Below, piece by piece: positions 1-11,742 of a stretch of 23,367 nt of DNA (positions within the stretch are counted from its first letter, which is position 1; each line of letters starts with the position of its first letter). Under the pieces are notes generated by a model. That model saw only the letters and a list, made by a program, of their open reading frames with translations, made no database searches and had not been told where the DNA came from. Both the position numbers and the translations under genes were made by a program. The stretch is from Pleurobrachia bachei (Eukaryota; Ctenophora; Tentaculata; Cydippida; Pleurobrachiidae): contig AVPN01000495.1 of assembly GCA_000695325.1 (NCBI GenBank), positions 25,546 through 48,912 of the forward strand, written 5' to 3'.

Positions 1-310
1 CTTCTGAACCTTACGTCATAGAAAGGTTTATAACCACTATAATCGATGCAGAATTTAACGCCGAGAAAGATGGTGTTATTCATTTTGTTCTAGGACGTTC
101 CTGAAACCCATAAAAGCCAAAAAACCCAAAAAACCTAAAAATCCTAAATTTAGGATTTGATCACTAAAAATTTTTTTCACTTCTAATTAGACACCAAAGA
201 CTATTCTGACCAAGTTTCATCAAAATCGGGGCTATTCTCTCTCACTTTAAAGCTACATCGCCCCTTCTATCCTACCAATCAACAACTACACCCCCCCTGA
301 TGTGACCCCT

Positions 311-384
311 TCCTGACTGACATGTAACCTCTTTCTACCCCCCCCCCCTCCTGACTGACATGTAACCTCTCTTTCTACCTGCAG
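311..384 (+). repeat. Duplicated splice-acceptor tract in SGSM3 intron
   Basis: Two imperfect copies of about 36 bp (CTGACTGACATGTAACCTCT followed by a pyrimidine run), separated by poly-C, lie directly before the acceptor at 384. Only the second copy leads into the used AG. The rest of 1-310 is AT-rich intron with no coding signal; the stretch at about 115-240 resembles interspersed-repeat sequence. Confidence 0.6.
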
Positions 385-3300
385 CTACAGCCCGTGTTAG
401 AGGGGTTCAAGTTGACAACTACGGAGCTAGTAGAGCACGATAACACCACCACCAGGGACAATGTTGACAACACAATCTGTTTCCATGACAACAGTGATGG
501 TCACCATGCCAACCTGACATACTTTGACAACATAGAGTTTAGTGGTGAACAACAGACAAACAATGATGAGACGGACAATGGTGTACAATGTGATGTAAGA
601 ACAAAATTGACAATGGGGGTTGTATATTATATACAGACATACAGATTACAGACATAGTTTTGTTAGATCCTCAGTATAGTAGTAGTGTAGCTCACACTGC
701 AATTTATTCCAGAGCACGCTCCAAAGCTCAGCTACTAAACCGTTTCCTTTTTGTTACAGAAACGCAGCAATATATCACTATATGATGACGATGATGAAGA
801 TGAGCAAGAGAGGAGACCTCTGACTTTGGGAAGTGGGGGTGGTGGGGCATCCTCTCAACAGCAGTCGGGACACCACGCTACTGCAATGGGCACTAGGTGA
901 GGGAGTGTATGTTGTGAAACTTGATGGATTTCGTGCCCACAGCTATGTTCTATGGTTTGTCAGTACAAGTGTCACCTAGCTGAATGTTAACCAATGCAAT
1001 ATCTCCCCAATGCTAACCAATAACTCCCTCAACATGTGTCCCCCTACAGATACAAGGCTCCCTTTGCGGCGGTGACCTCCTCTCTCCGACCCTCCGACCC
1101 TAGGATTCTTAGTAAGGGTAACGAGGTTGATGAATTTGGGTTTGTCACTATGCCCAACGAATCATCTTATCATGTATGTACACAATAGTTAAAGAAAACA
1201 AAGATTTAGTAGTACTAAAATTCAGATACGAATCAGTACAACTTTACTGAATATTTCTATCTTACTGTTCTATTTTAAGTTTTGTGTTCATCGACCACTA
1301 ATTAGTCCTTACTCCTTGCTCGTTCAGATTCACCGTCTTTTTACCAGAAAAAAAACCCACATTTCCACCACCAACCCCATCTAACTCTAACCCCTTTCTA
1401 TTTAGGCCAACTCCCGACATGTTCACCAAGTGCTTGTTGACAACCCTGCCTCTCATCTTCACTGGACGGCCCATTTGGAGTTTACCCAGAATAAAACCGT
1501 AGACGAACTGACATGGGACAAGATCAGTTCTACAATTCCTAAATCTGAAAAGGTATACTCACCCCCTGTCCCGAGTACTGCTTTTTTTCCCTCTGCGTGT
1601 GTGTCGCAAGACTGGAATGATGCGCGTTCAGGGCATATTTCAAGTTCCACGTGTCATAGCGCAGCCACTAATTAGATTAACGAATAATTATTCACACTAG
1701 GTTCAAGCCCAGACAATTCCTAACACTCTAGATCAAACCCGAACTTGAATGGATAAACACAAGCCAGGTTATGGGCTCTTTTGTGAAAGTTGTCATGATT
1801 TTGTACACCACGATATTTGTCAACCTAGACAACTTCTCCGGCACACTGAGAGAGTAATACCACCCCCTGTCCCGAGTACTGCTTTTTTTCTCTCTGCATG
1901 TGTGTCTCAAGACTGGAATGATGCGCGTTCAGGGCATGTTTCAAGTTCCACGTGTCATAGCGCAGCCACTAATTAGATTAACGAATAATTATTCACACTA
2001 GGTTCAAGCCCAGACAATTCCTAACACTCTAGATCAAACCCGAACTTGAATGGATAAACACAAGCCAGGTTATGGGCTCTTTTGTGAAAGTTGTCATGAT
2101 TTTGTACACCACGATATTTGTCAACCTAGACAACTTCTCCGGCACACTGAGAGAGTAATACCCCGAAATTCAAAAAAATTGCGACACACACGCAGAGGGG
2201 AAAAAAGCAGTACTCGGGACAGGGGGTGATACTGGCACCATGCTTCAATAGCTGGATTCACATCGTGTGACGTGTGTGACATATGTTGTGGCACAATATG
2301 GTGGGTTTGGTCGGTGGAGGGCGCGACACCACGCCGCGATAGGTATCTGCAGTGCGCACAATCGGACAAAATGGCGCGCACAGCTGATTTTAGGGGAATT
2401 TTAGGAAACCATCGCTGATGTCAAATCTTACACACAAATCGAGATTCTAATTGCAGATAAGAGATTGCACAATTATTTGTTCAGGTGCAGTGTCTAGTAA
2501 AGCAGGGTATTCCACATACCATGAGATGTAAATTGTGGCCTAGGATATCCGGATCACTGCAAAAAGCAACCAAATCCAATCTTTCATTCAAGGTAAAATA
2601 GAAACTTTTCTCAGTTAGTTAAACTACCATTCTCTTCTATATGATGAAAAAATCAAACAAAGATAAAGACTTTATCTCAGTTTGTTAAACTCCTTTTCTC
2701 TACTGTATGGCGACGAAAACTAAACTCAACTCCCCTTATTAGGATATTCTGCACAACTGTCTGGATGAGGACACAGTAACAACAAGGATGATTGAACGAG
2801 ATCTGATCAGGACCAGTACAAATAATGTCTTCTTCCAGACCATTACCTCAAGTGGGGTTAACAGGCTGAGGAATATTCTCCGGGCTATATCCTGGCTCTT
2901 CCCTGATATCGGGTAATTGGGAGTGTGATTAGTGCACTATATTTAGTATGTTCAGTGAGCACTTCAGCTAACACTTCTGCAATATAGTCTACCTTATCCC
3001 TACATTATTTACAACAACCCCATCCAGACCTTACCCTATATCTCTGACTTCAGGTATTGTCAGGGAATGGGTGTGGTAGTTTCCACTTTCCTCCTCATCT
3101 CAGAGGAGAGTGAGGTGTTCTGGCTAATGAGCTGTATCATTGAGGACCACCTTCCCTCACATTACTACAACACCAACCTCTTCGGAATACAGGTACATAA
3201 TATGATCTTCTGACCGTCTATCACCGTTGTCATAAGTACTGCAAAGGAGAGTTAGAACTTAAAACATAACATAATACTGGGTGTTTCCTAACGAGACCTT

Positions 3301-6300
3301 TATATATGGTGGAGGAGAGTGGGAGGAAAGTGGGATGTGATGGGTGGTTTTAAAATCAATTTCGGCTTCTTATCACGAAACCTCTCCTCTCTCCCATCAT
3401 TGTGTGTTCTACAAATCAACGGACAACGTGCTTGATAAATACCTCTATCTGTCCTGTAGGTTGACCAAGCTGTTCTGGGTGATCTGGTAAAACTATATCT
3501 CCCCACCCTCCATACCCACATGTCGGTACATAACGTCGAGATTAGCCTGATAACCCTCAACTGGTTCCTGACTCTCTACAGTGCTGTTCTAGCTCCTCGC
3601 ATCCTCTTACGGTGGGTTTGTTTGTTTGTTTGTTTCTTTGGTTGTTTGTTTCTTTGTTTGTTTGTTTGGTTGGTTGGTTGGTTGGTTGGTTGGTTGGTTG
3701 TTTGTTTGTTTGTTTGTTTGTTTGTTTGTTTGTTTGTTTGTTTGTTTGTTTGTTTGTTTGTTTGTTTGTTTGTTTGTTTGTTTGTTTGTTTGTTTGTTTG
3801 TTTGTTTGTTTGTTTGTTTGTTTGTTTGTTTGTTTGTTTGTTTGTTTTTTTGTTTGTTTGTTTGTTTGTTTGTTTGTTTGTTTGTTTGTACTCATAAACT
3901 GAATAATATGCGTCGGGCACAAGGAATGCCGAATGTCTGTCTGTGAGTTTGCACGTTTGTGTGTTCCCCGTTCCCTACCCCTGACCCCTGTGTTCCTTAT
4001 ATCCCTCCTTTCATCGCGATCAGATATATCCTATGCTGTATCCAATATGTGTATCACTTTATATGCTGTAGTTAACAAGTGTGTGCTTCTACCGTTTTAT
4101 CGTGTTATTGTACATGAATTGATAGTTAGTCTTTCTCTAGCTTTCAATATCCCTCCCTATCTTTCTCTTTGCGTCAAAAATTTTCGGGAATTTTCGCCAT
4201 TTATCTTCTTTGGAATGGTGTCAGCTCTCCAGGCCCACTATCCCCACTATTTACCCTCACCAACACCACCATTAAACCCCCCAGTCCCCACCACGGTCTA
4301 CTTCCCACTAACGACCCCACTATCTCTCTCCCCACCAGGGTCTGGGATTGTTTCCTGTACGAGGGTAATATAACATTATTCCGAATCGCGCTGGGTATAC
4401 TTTCTATCAACAAAGACGCTGTTATTGCACAGGATTCCAGCGAGAGCATCTTTACAGAGGTACATGTGTGACGTCATCATATTGTACTACATATTTCATA
4501 ATCTGTAGAAATGATAGATCCCTATCGTGCGGCTTGAGTCTTATCCTGTTTTTCAGTTATCTAACGCCCCACTGAACATAGAGGATGTGGAGCAGTTAAT
4601 TGCTCAGAGTTACGGTATATCCGCTTCACTAAGTGACGAACTGCTACAGGTAAAACTCATTATATCCACATGGCACAAGAATATTATACTCAGTTGAACC
4701 GTGACAACTCCTGTATCAGCTGTCACACCAATTCTCTGGCCGCTGTTCTCACTCTGAGAAGAAATTGGAATAGGGCCATTGCCCTGACACTGTATCCCAG
4801 TTTATAACATACACATATCCCCCCACCCAGGAAATGAGAACAGAAGCTGCTGCGAGGTTAAACACGGCTGCAAATACGCCGGGTAACACACCCTACAATC
4901 CCCGTCCTGTAGAACAGAGCAGGAAACTGGTGGACAACAAATCTACCTGGTTCTCGTGAGTCTTGGTTACTATTTAGTGTGTTACCATAGTTACCATTTG
5001 TGTTACCATTTGTGTGTTACCATAGTTACCAGTTAGTGTTATCATATAAACATAAACTTCCCGCTCACCCGATGTGTATTTATCGCCAGGCAATGGTTCG
5101 GCTACAATGGTAGCATGAACGATAAAGCCAAGAACATCGCACAGACCGAGATGTTGGAGGACCTCAGATCTAACATCGCGGCTATTGTAAAACATTTTGG
5201 TGGTGATACCAGGCTGGATGTTAGTCCTGATTACTCCTTTGAGTCCCACCAACGGGACATGGACAGCTTTAAAGAGTTCACCCGAAACAGGTAAGCGGTA
5301 AATGTTACAAGTGGTAAAACCCAACCCCAATGCAGCCCTTTTTCTATTTGAGGCAAATCCTAATACAGCCCTAACATTAACTGTAAACCCCCTGAAACAG
5401 ACCCCTCCGTGCCCGGGCTCTCATGGACTTTGAGAGGCATGATGACGATGAACTGGGTTTCTGCAAGAACGACATTATCAAGGTACCGGATTGATGATCA
5501 TAAAACAATGAAATTAATAAATTAACCACACACTCTTTACACCTCATAATCTTTCTCAAGGAACCCTATCATATTGGTTCGATGTTGATATTAACCAATA
5601 TGTACCCCAGGTGCTCAACCAGAATGACGAGCTATGTTGGTTTGGTGAGGTAGCGGGTGTACGGGGTTTCTTCCCTGCCAAGTTTGTCCTACTCCTGGAT
5701 GAGCGGAGTAAGATGTACGCTATTGAGGGAGATGATAGGGTCAGTAACGAGATTACCACTCTAGTTCGGGGGAACCTGTGCACTTCCCTGAGGAAGATAT
5801 TCGAGCATGGGCTGAGGAAGCCGACTGTTCTGGGCAGTTCCCTTCACCCATGGCATTTTGTCGAAGATTCAATAGACCGGGAGATACAGGAGCAGTTCAC
5901 ACAGATCTTGGGGAGGTTGGTGCTGTGTAAAACTTTCCGATTGGATGAGGAAGAGAAAGTGCTGCAACCCAGTGAGATGTTATTCAGGGCCATGCACCTC
6001 ATCAACGCGTCACATGACCCACTCAACACATCCGCCGATGTGAAACTCAGATCTCTCATCTGTGCGGGGCTCAACGAGCAGTGTCTACACATGTGGTTTG
6101 CAACGTTTTGTCAGTGCAGTGAGGTGACAGAGAGGTGGTATGCACCCTGGTCGTTCATCAGATCCCCTGCGTGGTTCCAGATAAAATGTGAGTTGAGGTT
6201 GCTGAGCAAGTACGCGTTTAACCTGAGTTTGGATTATGAAGTGACAAGTTCGACTGCAGTCCAGGCTCAGCCGATCAAGAATGATGTCCAGGATATGCTG

Positions 6301-6333
6301 ATTAAACATCATCTCTTTAGTTGGCTCTCTTAG
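385..6333 (+). CDS. SGSM3: SGSM3-like TBC/SH3/RUN Rab GTPase-activating protein (5' end outside window)
   Basis: Spliced gene. Exons I infer: 385-594, 760-896, 1050-1173, 1406-1552, 2485-2592, 2743-2912, 3054-3192, 3460-3611, 4339-4459, 4557-4649, 4831-4955, 5090-5290, 5401-5482, 5611-6333 (stop TAG). All have GT/AG borders and matching phases; together they give 843 residues plus stop. The family (small G protein signalling modulator 3) acts on Rab-type GTPases in the cytoplasm. The TBC domain spans exons 5-10, with the arginine-finger motif IERDLIR (exon 6) and the glutamine-finger motif YCQG (exons 6/7). An SH3 domain follows ([15 protein letters not shown] to FFPAKF, exons 13-14), then a C-terminal RUN domain ([27 protein letters not shown]) ending HHLFSW, as in the human protein. 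DEFGF and AHLEFT upstream also match. The first two or three exons are acidic and low in complexity and match nothing I know. The exon 5 start at 2485 rather than 2491 is chosen because it aligns residue for residue with human. Confidence 0.93.
1559..2229. mobile_element. MITE-like element with 51-bp terminal inverted repeats and internal duplication
   Basis: The left end 1559-1609 (TCACCCCCTGTCCCGAGTAC...) is repeated inverted at 2179-2229 with about one mismatch. The flanking trinucleotide TAC (1556-1558 and 2230-2232) may be the target-site duplication. The interior holds two direct copies of about 301 bp (1561-1860, 1861-2161), each starting with the same terminal sequence. No transposase is present. 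It fills most of the SGSM3 intron between 1552 and 2485 and begins 6 nt after the 5' splice site. Confidence 0.75.
3613..3891. repeat. (TTTG)n microsatellite with TTGG sub-block
   Basis: About 280 bp of TTTG tetranucleotide repeat, with a short TTGG variant block at about 3667-3700 and a T-run interruption near 3845. It starts 2 nt after the donor of the SGSM3 exon ending at 3611. Long reading frames across it (repeated FVCL or NKQT) are artefacts. The rest of this intron, to 4338, shows no gene; the pyrimidine-rich end is the acceptor tract. Confidence 0.97.
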
Positions 6334-6412
6334 GAGGGCGCTCTAATAGGACGATGAAGAGAGCTCTCTTAGGAGGGGAGCTGGGAGCTCTACTAGGATT
6401 CGATGAAGAGAG
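6323..6412. repeat. Tandem duplication across the SGSM3 stop codon
   Basis: The segment GGCTCTCTTAGGAGG, which contains the TAG stop, recurs about 37 nt downstream as GAGCTCTCTTAGGAGG. It is followed again by a CTAxTAGGA...GATGAAGAGAG block, giving roughly two imperfect units in the 3' UTR. Confidence 0.6.
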
Positions 6413-6763
6413 AGGGGGAGATTTATCTAACTGATGAACAAAACTGTCAACTGATGTAAGTTTTTCTCGTGCCTTACTTCCTTAATATTGGGATGAAAAA
6501 GACTGAGTAATGCTGAGTATTTGTGGTAACCATGGTTACTCGACTGATGGTTACCGTATGGCGTATATGATATAATTCAACTGTGTACTGTTGCCCCATT
6601 CGTGTATAACAACTGGAAAGTTTCAACAGGCAATGACATTGTCTAGATGTATTATGTAGGGGTGGCTCGATTCATGATAGGCTTTTGTGATTTTAGGCGA
6701 CATTGTTTGATTTAATCGATTTTATTACGCTCCCCTAACGGCTTCTTATTTTAATCTATTTGA

Positions 6764-6769
6764 AATAAA
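6764..6769 (+). terminator. Candidate polyadenylation signal for SGSM3 (AATAAA)
   Basis: A canonical AATAAA lies about 430 nt after the SGSM3 stop, in AT-rich sequence (6700-6960). It falls within the segment duplicated at 8943 onward, so a second copy sits at 9197-9202. No other gene is visible in 6334-7254. Confidence 0.35.
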
Positions 6770-7254
6770 TAATAACTATACTTTATGAATGGTATTATGT
6801 AGAATAGTGATTTAAAGATATAATTACTAGTTTAGTTGGTAGATTGGGTTAAATTAATACTATTAAGTTTTATTATTTACAGCTGGCCTGTTATAATGTT
6901 TAAAATGATATTATCTATGCAATGGGACAGTCAAATTTTTTATCATAATTATTCAATTAATTAACTAAATTTCCGTTATGTTATAATTCCTTTGTTTTAC
7001 GTCGATCGAGACATGACTGTATTTTGATTGTACCTGTGTATCTGTGGAGATTGATTGAACCCGTGAATTATAGGGTCTGACTTTGGTCTGACACTACCCG
7101 TGCATAATTTCCTCCTGTTTCTGTGATTCAATGTGTAAATTAACTTCCAAGCTACCGAGTTTTTCTGATCTTGAATCACATTTCCCCACTCAATCATCTC
7201 CCCCACTCTCTAGCCCCATAATAATCCCCTTCCCTATATCTAGCCTAACATCCC

Positions 7255-8326
7255 ATGCCAAGAAAGCAACAGTTCAGTGCGAAGCAAAAGAAGCAACAAC
7301 TCCAGGAGAAACGAAAAAGGAAACAAAACCAGCCCTACAGATTCGGACAAGATGAAGTGGAGCCTGAACAGCAGGAGGGGGAGGAGAGTGGTGTTGGGGT
7401 AGAAGATACTGTGGATGAACAGAGAATGAACATACAGCCTGTAGGTTTGTTATGAAATGAGTTGTAGTAAGTATGAATAGTTGTGACTGTGTAATGTGTT
7501 GAGTGTTCATTGTGAGTGGACAACGTTTCTGTCGTTTAACTCCTCATTTCCAAAGATGCATCCCTGTTTTCTCCTGATGTATTGACCCCTGTTCCCAAGA
7601 GTTTCCTATTCACATCAGGTACTGTCCATTCACCACCCCATCTCCCTGCTTCACAGGTTCTGCCCACGACAGGGTGAACAAGTACGCCCTTGTCTTTGGA
7701 GGGGAGAGTAAGGAGGAATTGGAGGCTAGCAAACGGAGAAGCAGGGAACCTTTAAAACCTCACAACGAGGAATTACTCACCTCACACATCGAGATGTTCA
7801 CTATTCCTGATAGTGAACTTGGCATGCCACGTCGGGGGAGGTATGGAGAATTTATATCTGCTATTCTGCTATAGTTCAAGTCATATATATATTGCAACAT
7901 GTCTGCCGCCGCGGACCCCATCTGAGACCCCATATGAGAATCAAATGGGGATCGGGTGCAGCCTGACAGCTCGCATCTGTCAGTTACCCCATCAGCTGTT
8001 GAAGTTATCTGATATGTAAGAAGAAGTCAGTTATGACTACTTAGAAATGTTTCCCTGTGTACTAGATTTCTCTATCAACCACACACCCTCCTAACCAGAA
8101 ACTGACCGAATCAGGAAATACTGGTCCCTGATTGGCTGATAACCAATCACGTGACCTAAATAACAAGTTCTGATTGGTTGTTTACTAATTTCGGTCGGTT
8201 CCTACTCCTAACCTTCCTAAACTCCCAGGTGGAGTTATGCAATGGGGAAAGATAAACTCGAAAAACAAGAACAAACCGAGTTTCGGGAATGGATTAGAAA
8301 GTTGGACGATTTCTACGCTGGTCTAG
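7255..8326 (+). CDS. GNL1: GNL1 exons 1-3, first (upstream) copy
   Basis: Exons 7255-7444, 7657-7840 and 8229-8326. The ATG at 7255 gives MPRKQQFSAKQKKQQLQEKR, matching the basic GNL1 N-terminus (human begins MPRKKPFSVKQKKKQLQ). Exon 2 carries NKYALVFGGESKEELEASKR and exon 3 WSYAMGKDKLEKQEQ, both collinear with human GNL1. The exon 1 donor at 7445 (after GTA G) is chosen over GTAGGT at 7441 because only it keeps phase with exon 2. Exon 3 ends in phase 1, which fits exon 4 at 19726 or 22661. GNL1 belongs to the YlqF/HSR1 family of nucleolar circularly permuted GTPases. No exon 4 follows directly; the next GNL1 sequence is a second exon 1. It could be an alternative first-exon set or a non-productive duplicate. 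Confidence 0.85.
8099..8200. repeat. Short inverted-repeat (MITE-like) element in GNL1 intron 2
   Basis: The ends AAACTGACCGAA and TTCGGTCGGTT are near-perfect inverted repeats about 100 bp apart. Inside is TGATTGG-N7-CCAATCA followed by TCACGTGA. It ends just before exon 3 and is also present in the second copy at about 10526-10627. Confidence 0.5.
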
Positions 8327-8436
8327 GTATGTGTTTCTATTAATCATCATTCATTAGCTAATCAATTAGCATCACATTCACACCACTCTTCTATCTCATT
8401 TCACATGTTTAGCACACATGTCTAGCACTGCATGTG

Positions 8437-8908
8437 GTCATTTTTTTTTTAACTTGTGCAACTTTGACTGCCAAAATTCGACAATTTTGCTTAAATATAC
8501 TTTTGAAAACCTAAAATTCATTAAAATGCTAAAAATTTTTAAACATAATGACAAAAATGTTCATTAAGGACTATAATAATGTCAAAAATTCGGTACTCGC
8601 GGGGTTCTCCATTTTCTAAAAAGCGCAAGGATTACGCAAGGATTACGCAAGGTATACGCAAGGATTACGCAAGGATTACGCAAGGATTACGCAAGGATTA
8701 CGCAAGGAATACGCAAGGAATACGCTATGGTTCCGCACAGAATACGCAAGGGATACGCAGGGATTACGCAAGTAATACGCAAGTAATACGCAAGGGTTAC
8801 GCAGGGATTACGCAAGAATCACGCAAGGAACACGCAAGAAATAAGCAGAAAATACGCAAGGGAGAGAGAAATACATATCTTATTCTCTATTCCAACCCTT
8901 TCTCTCTC

Positions 8909-8942
<34 letters not shown>
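8437..8942. repeat. Unique spacer between GNL1 5' duplicates, with 11-bp minisatellite and (GA)n
   Basis: AT-rich sequence (8437-8580) is followed by about 21 exact 11-nt units of consensus AAGGATTACGC at 8627-8857, then a (GA)n tract ending at 8942. The second duplicate starts immediately after the (GA)n. The open frame reading RKDYARITQG repeats is a by-product of an 11-nt period read in threes; I do not call it a gene. Confidence 0.9.
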
Positions 8943-8946
<4 letters not shown>

Positions 8947-10862
8947 TGAGTATTTGTGGTAACCATGGTTACTCGACTGATGGTTACCGTATGGCGTATA
9001 TGATATAATTCAACTGTGTACTGTTGCCCCATTCGTGTATAACAACTGGAAAGTTTCAACAGGCAATGACATTGTCTAGATGTATTATGTAGGGGTGGCT
9101 CGATTCATGATAGGCTTTTGTGATTTTAGGCGACATTGTTTGATTTAATCGATTTTATTACGCTCCCCTAACGGCTTCTTATTTTAATCTATTTGAAATA
9201 AATAATAACTATACTTTATGAATGGTATTATGTAGAATAGTGATTTAAAGATATAATTACTAGTTTAGTTGGTAGATTGGGTTAAATTAATACTATTAAG
9301 TTTTATTATTTACAGCTGGCCTGTTATAATGTTTAAAATGATATTATCTATGCAATGGGACAGTCAAATTTTTTATCATAATTATTCAATTAATTAACTA
9401 AATTTCCGTTATGTTATAATTCCTTTGTTTTACGTCGATCGAGACATGACTGTATTTTGATTGTACCTGTGTATCTGTGGAGATTGATTGAACCCGTGAA
9501 TTATAGGGTCTGACTTTGGTCTGACACTACCCGTGCATAATTTCCTCCTGTTTCTGTGATTCAATGTGTAAATTAACTTCCAAGCTACCGAGTTTTTCTG
9601 ATCTTGAATCACATTTCCCCACTCAATCATCTCCCCCACTCTCTAGCCCCATAATAATCCCCTTCCCTATATCTAGCCTAACATCCCATGCCAAGAAAGC
9701 AACAGTTCAGTGCGAAGCAAAAGAAGCAACAACTCCAGGAGAAACGAAAAAGGAAACAAAACCAGCCCTACAGATTCGGACAAGATGAAGTGGAGCCTGA
9801 ACAGCAGGAGGGGGAGGAGAGTGGTGTTGGGGTAGAAGATACCTTGGATGAACAGAGAATGAACATACAGCCTGTAGGTTTGTTATGAAATGAGTTGTAG
9901 TAAGTATGAATAGTTGTGACTGTGTAATGTGTTGAGTGTTCATTGTGAGTGGACAACGTTTCTGTCGTTTAACTCCTCATTTCCAAAGATGCATCCCTGT
10001 TTTCTCCTGATGTATTGACCCCTGTTCCCAAGAGTTTCCTATTCACATCAGGTACTGTCCATTCACCACCCCATCTCCCTGCTTCACAGGTTCTGCCCAC
10101 GACAGGGTGAACAAGTACGCCCTTGTCTTTGGAGGGGAGAGTAAGGAGGAATTGGAGGCTAGCAAACGGAGAAGCAGGGAACCTTTGAAACCTCACAACG
10201 AGGAATTACTCACCTCACACATCGAGATGTTCACTATTCCTGATAGTGAGCTTGGCATGCCACGTCGGGGGAGGTATGGAGAATTTATATCTACTATTCT
10301 GCTATAATGTCAATTCATATATTGCAACATGTCTGCCGCCGTGGACCCCATCTGAGAACCCATATGAGAACCAAATGGGGATCTGGTGCAGCGTGACAGC
10401 TCGCATCTGTCAGTTACCCCATCAGTTGCAGTTATCTGATATGTAAGAAGAAGTCAGTTATGACTACTTAAAAATGTTTCCCTGTGTACTAGATTTCTCT
10501 CTCAACCACACACCCTCCTAACCAGAAACTGACAGAATCAGCAAATACTGGTCCCTGATTGGCTGATAACCAATCACGTGACCTAAATAACGAGTTCTGA
10601 GTGGTTGTTTACTAGTTTCGGTCGGTTCCTACTCTTAACCTTCCTAAACCCCCAGGTGGAGTTATGCAATGGGGAAAGATAAACTCGAAAAACAAGAACA
10701 AACCGAGTTTCGGGAATGGATTAGAAAGTTGGACGATTTCTACGCTGGTCTAGGTATGTGTTTCTATTAATCATCATTCATTAGCTAATCAATTAGCATC
10801 ACATTCACACCACTCTTCTATCTCATTTCACATGTTTAGCACACATGTCTAGCACTGCATGT
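8943..10862. repeat. Tandem duplication unit 2 (copy of 6510-8436)
   Basis: Near-identical second copy. Identity ends in short repeats of the type CATGTCTAGCAC at 10842-10905. The breakpoint on its left is the (GA)n tract at 8942. Confidence 0.93.
9688..10753 (+). CDS. GNL1: GNL1 exons 1-3, second copy (most likely used start)
   Basis: Exons 9688-9877, 10090-10273 and 10656-10753, with the same borders and phases as the upstream copy. The one protein difference I noticed is VEDTL for VEDTV in exon 1. This copy is closest to the downstream GNL1 exons. Joined to exons 4-5 at 22661-22795 and 22993 onward, it gives an open frame of 327 residues up to the window end, with phase 1 at every junction from exon 3 on. 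It lies 5' of a roughly 12-kb intron that contains the antisense nested gene and its copies. Function as for the family: a circularly permuted GTPase with motif order G4-G5-G1-G2-G3. Confidence 0.88.
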
Positions 10863-11742
10863 GTCTAGCACACATGTCTAGCGCACATGTGTCTAGCACT
10901 TCGGAATGTCGCAAAGCTCTTTTCTTGGTCCTCCTATCTCTGTAACATAGCACCATGGGGCATTCATTGAACCTCCTTTGTTCCGACAGTAGTTAGACGG
11001 TAGGGAACCTGAAGGGTGGAGAGCTATTAGCAACCTGAAGTGTGTTAGTGATAACTGCAGATGGTAGGAATCCGATAAACTAAGTTATCATGTCCCACAT
11101 CGTGTAAATTGAACTTACTCTCAGCTAGGGTCGGCTGATTCGGCCAATCATAACTCCACACCTGACAGTTCTTTCCGTCTCTCGTACGTGATTCTCGCCC
11201 GGTATAGGAACTTCCGTCTCCCGTATAACAGTCATATTCACGTTCTAGGACGATTAGTGGTTAAAATTTCCAGAAATTTCGGGGATATTGCCAGGAAATT
11301 GTGTGTTCTTACATGGCAATAATTTAGCATCTTTGTCAGATTGGAATTCGACTATTGGTTTGCAAACTTTTGAAATACTCTATCTCTCTCCCTCCCTCTC
11401 TCTCTACCTATCTCTCACTCTCACAGTTCATGACCTCGATGGACAGTCGGCTTACCTAGCCTATAACAGTAAGGTTCAGAGATGGAACCATGTTCCTGGC
11501 ATATCAAGCTTCCTCAGGTCTCCCTCCCTTCTTCCCTCTCTCAGCACCATGGCATTCCCTCGGTAGTTGTCCCGTGAATATACTATCCAATTACCTGGAA
11601 TTAATAGATAGCACTGGTTAGGGCTATAAGAAGTTGAATTGTTCTTTTTCACAGGCGACTCAAATAAATTAGCTAATTTGTTTCACCAAATAGCTGTCTT
11701 TGAGCGTGATTGCAAATAATGAAACCATCACTGCCTATGGCT
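10863..11742. other. Intronic stretch without a confident gene
   Basis: Short CATGTCTAGCAC-type repeats occur at 10842-10905, then unique sequence with a pyrimidine tract (11380-11426). One exon-like piece is at 11427-11517 on +: acceptor CTCTCACAG, then open frame HDLDGQSAYLAYNSKVQRW, ending CTCAG/gtctcc. The donor is poor, I recognise no family, and no partner exon was found. Otherwise I see nothing here. Confidence 0.35.

Larger units (their letters stand above)
6510..8436. repeat. Tandem duplication unit 1 (SGSM3 3' flank + GNL1 exons 1-3)
   Basis: This segment is repeated almost identically at 8943 to about 10862 (offset 2433 at the start, 2427 by exon 3). It contains the presumed GNL1 promoter region, exons 1-3 and introns 1-2. 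Differences are a few substitutions and small indels, indicating a recent event, unless it is an assembly duplicate. Confidence 0.93.

Noticed and set aside
3520-3946. Long open frames of FVCL or NKQT repeats on both strands
   Set aside because: Produced by the (TTTG)n microsatellite; no codon signal outside it apart from the true SGSM3 exon at 3460-3611.
7131-7355. ATG at 7131 as GNL1 start
   Set aside because: That frame is different from the MPRKQQF frame, which matches GNL1; the region 7131-7254 is better read as 5' UTR.
8579-8962. 127-codon frame of RKDYARITQG repeats
   Set aside because: An 11-nt period reads open in several frames; no splice or start context, and the only other content is a GA microsatellite.
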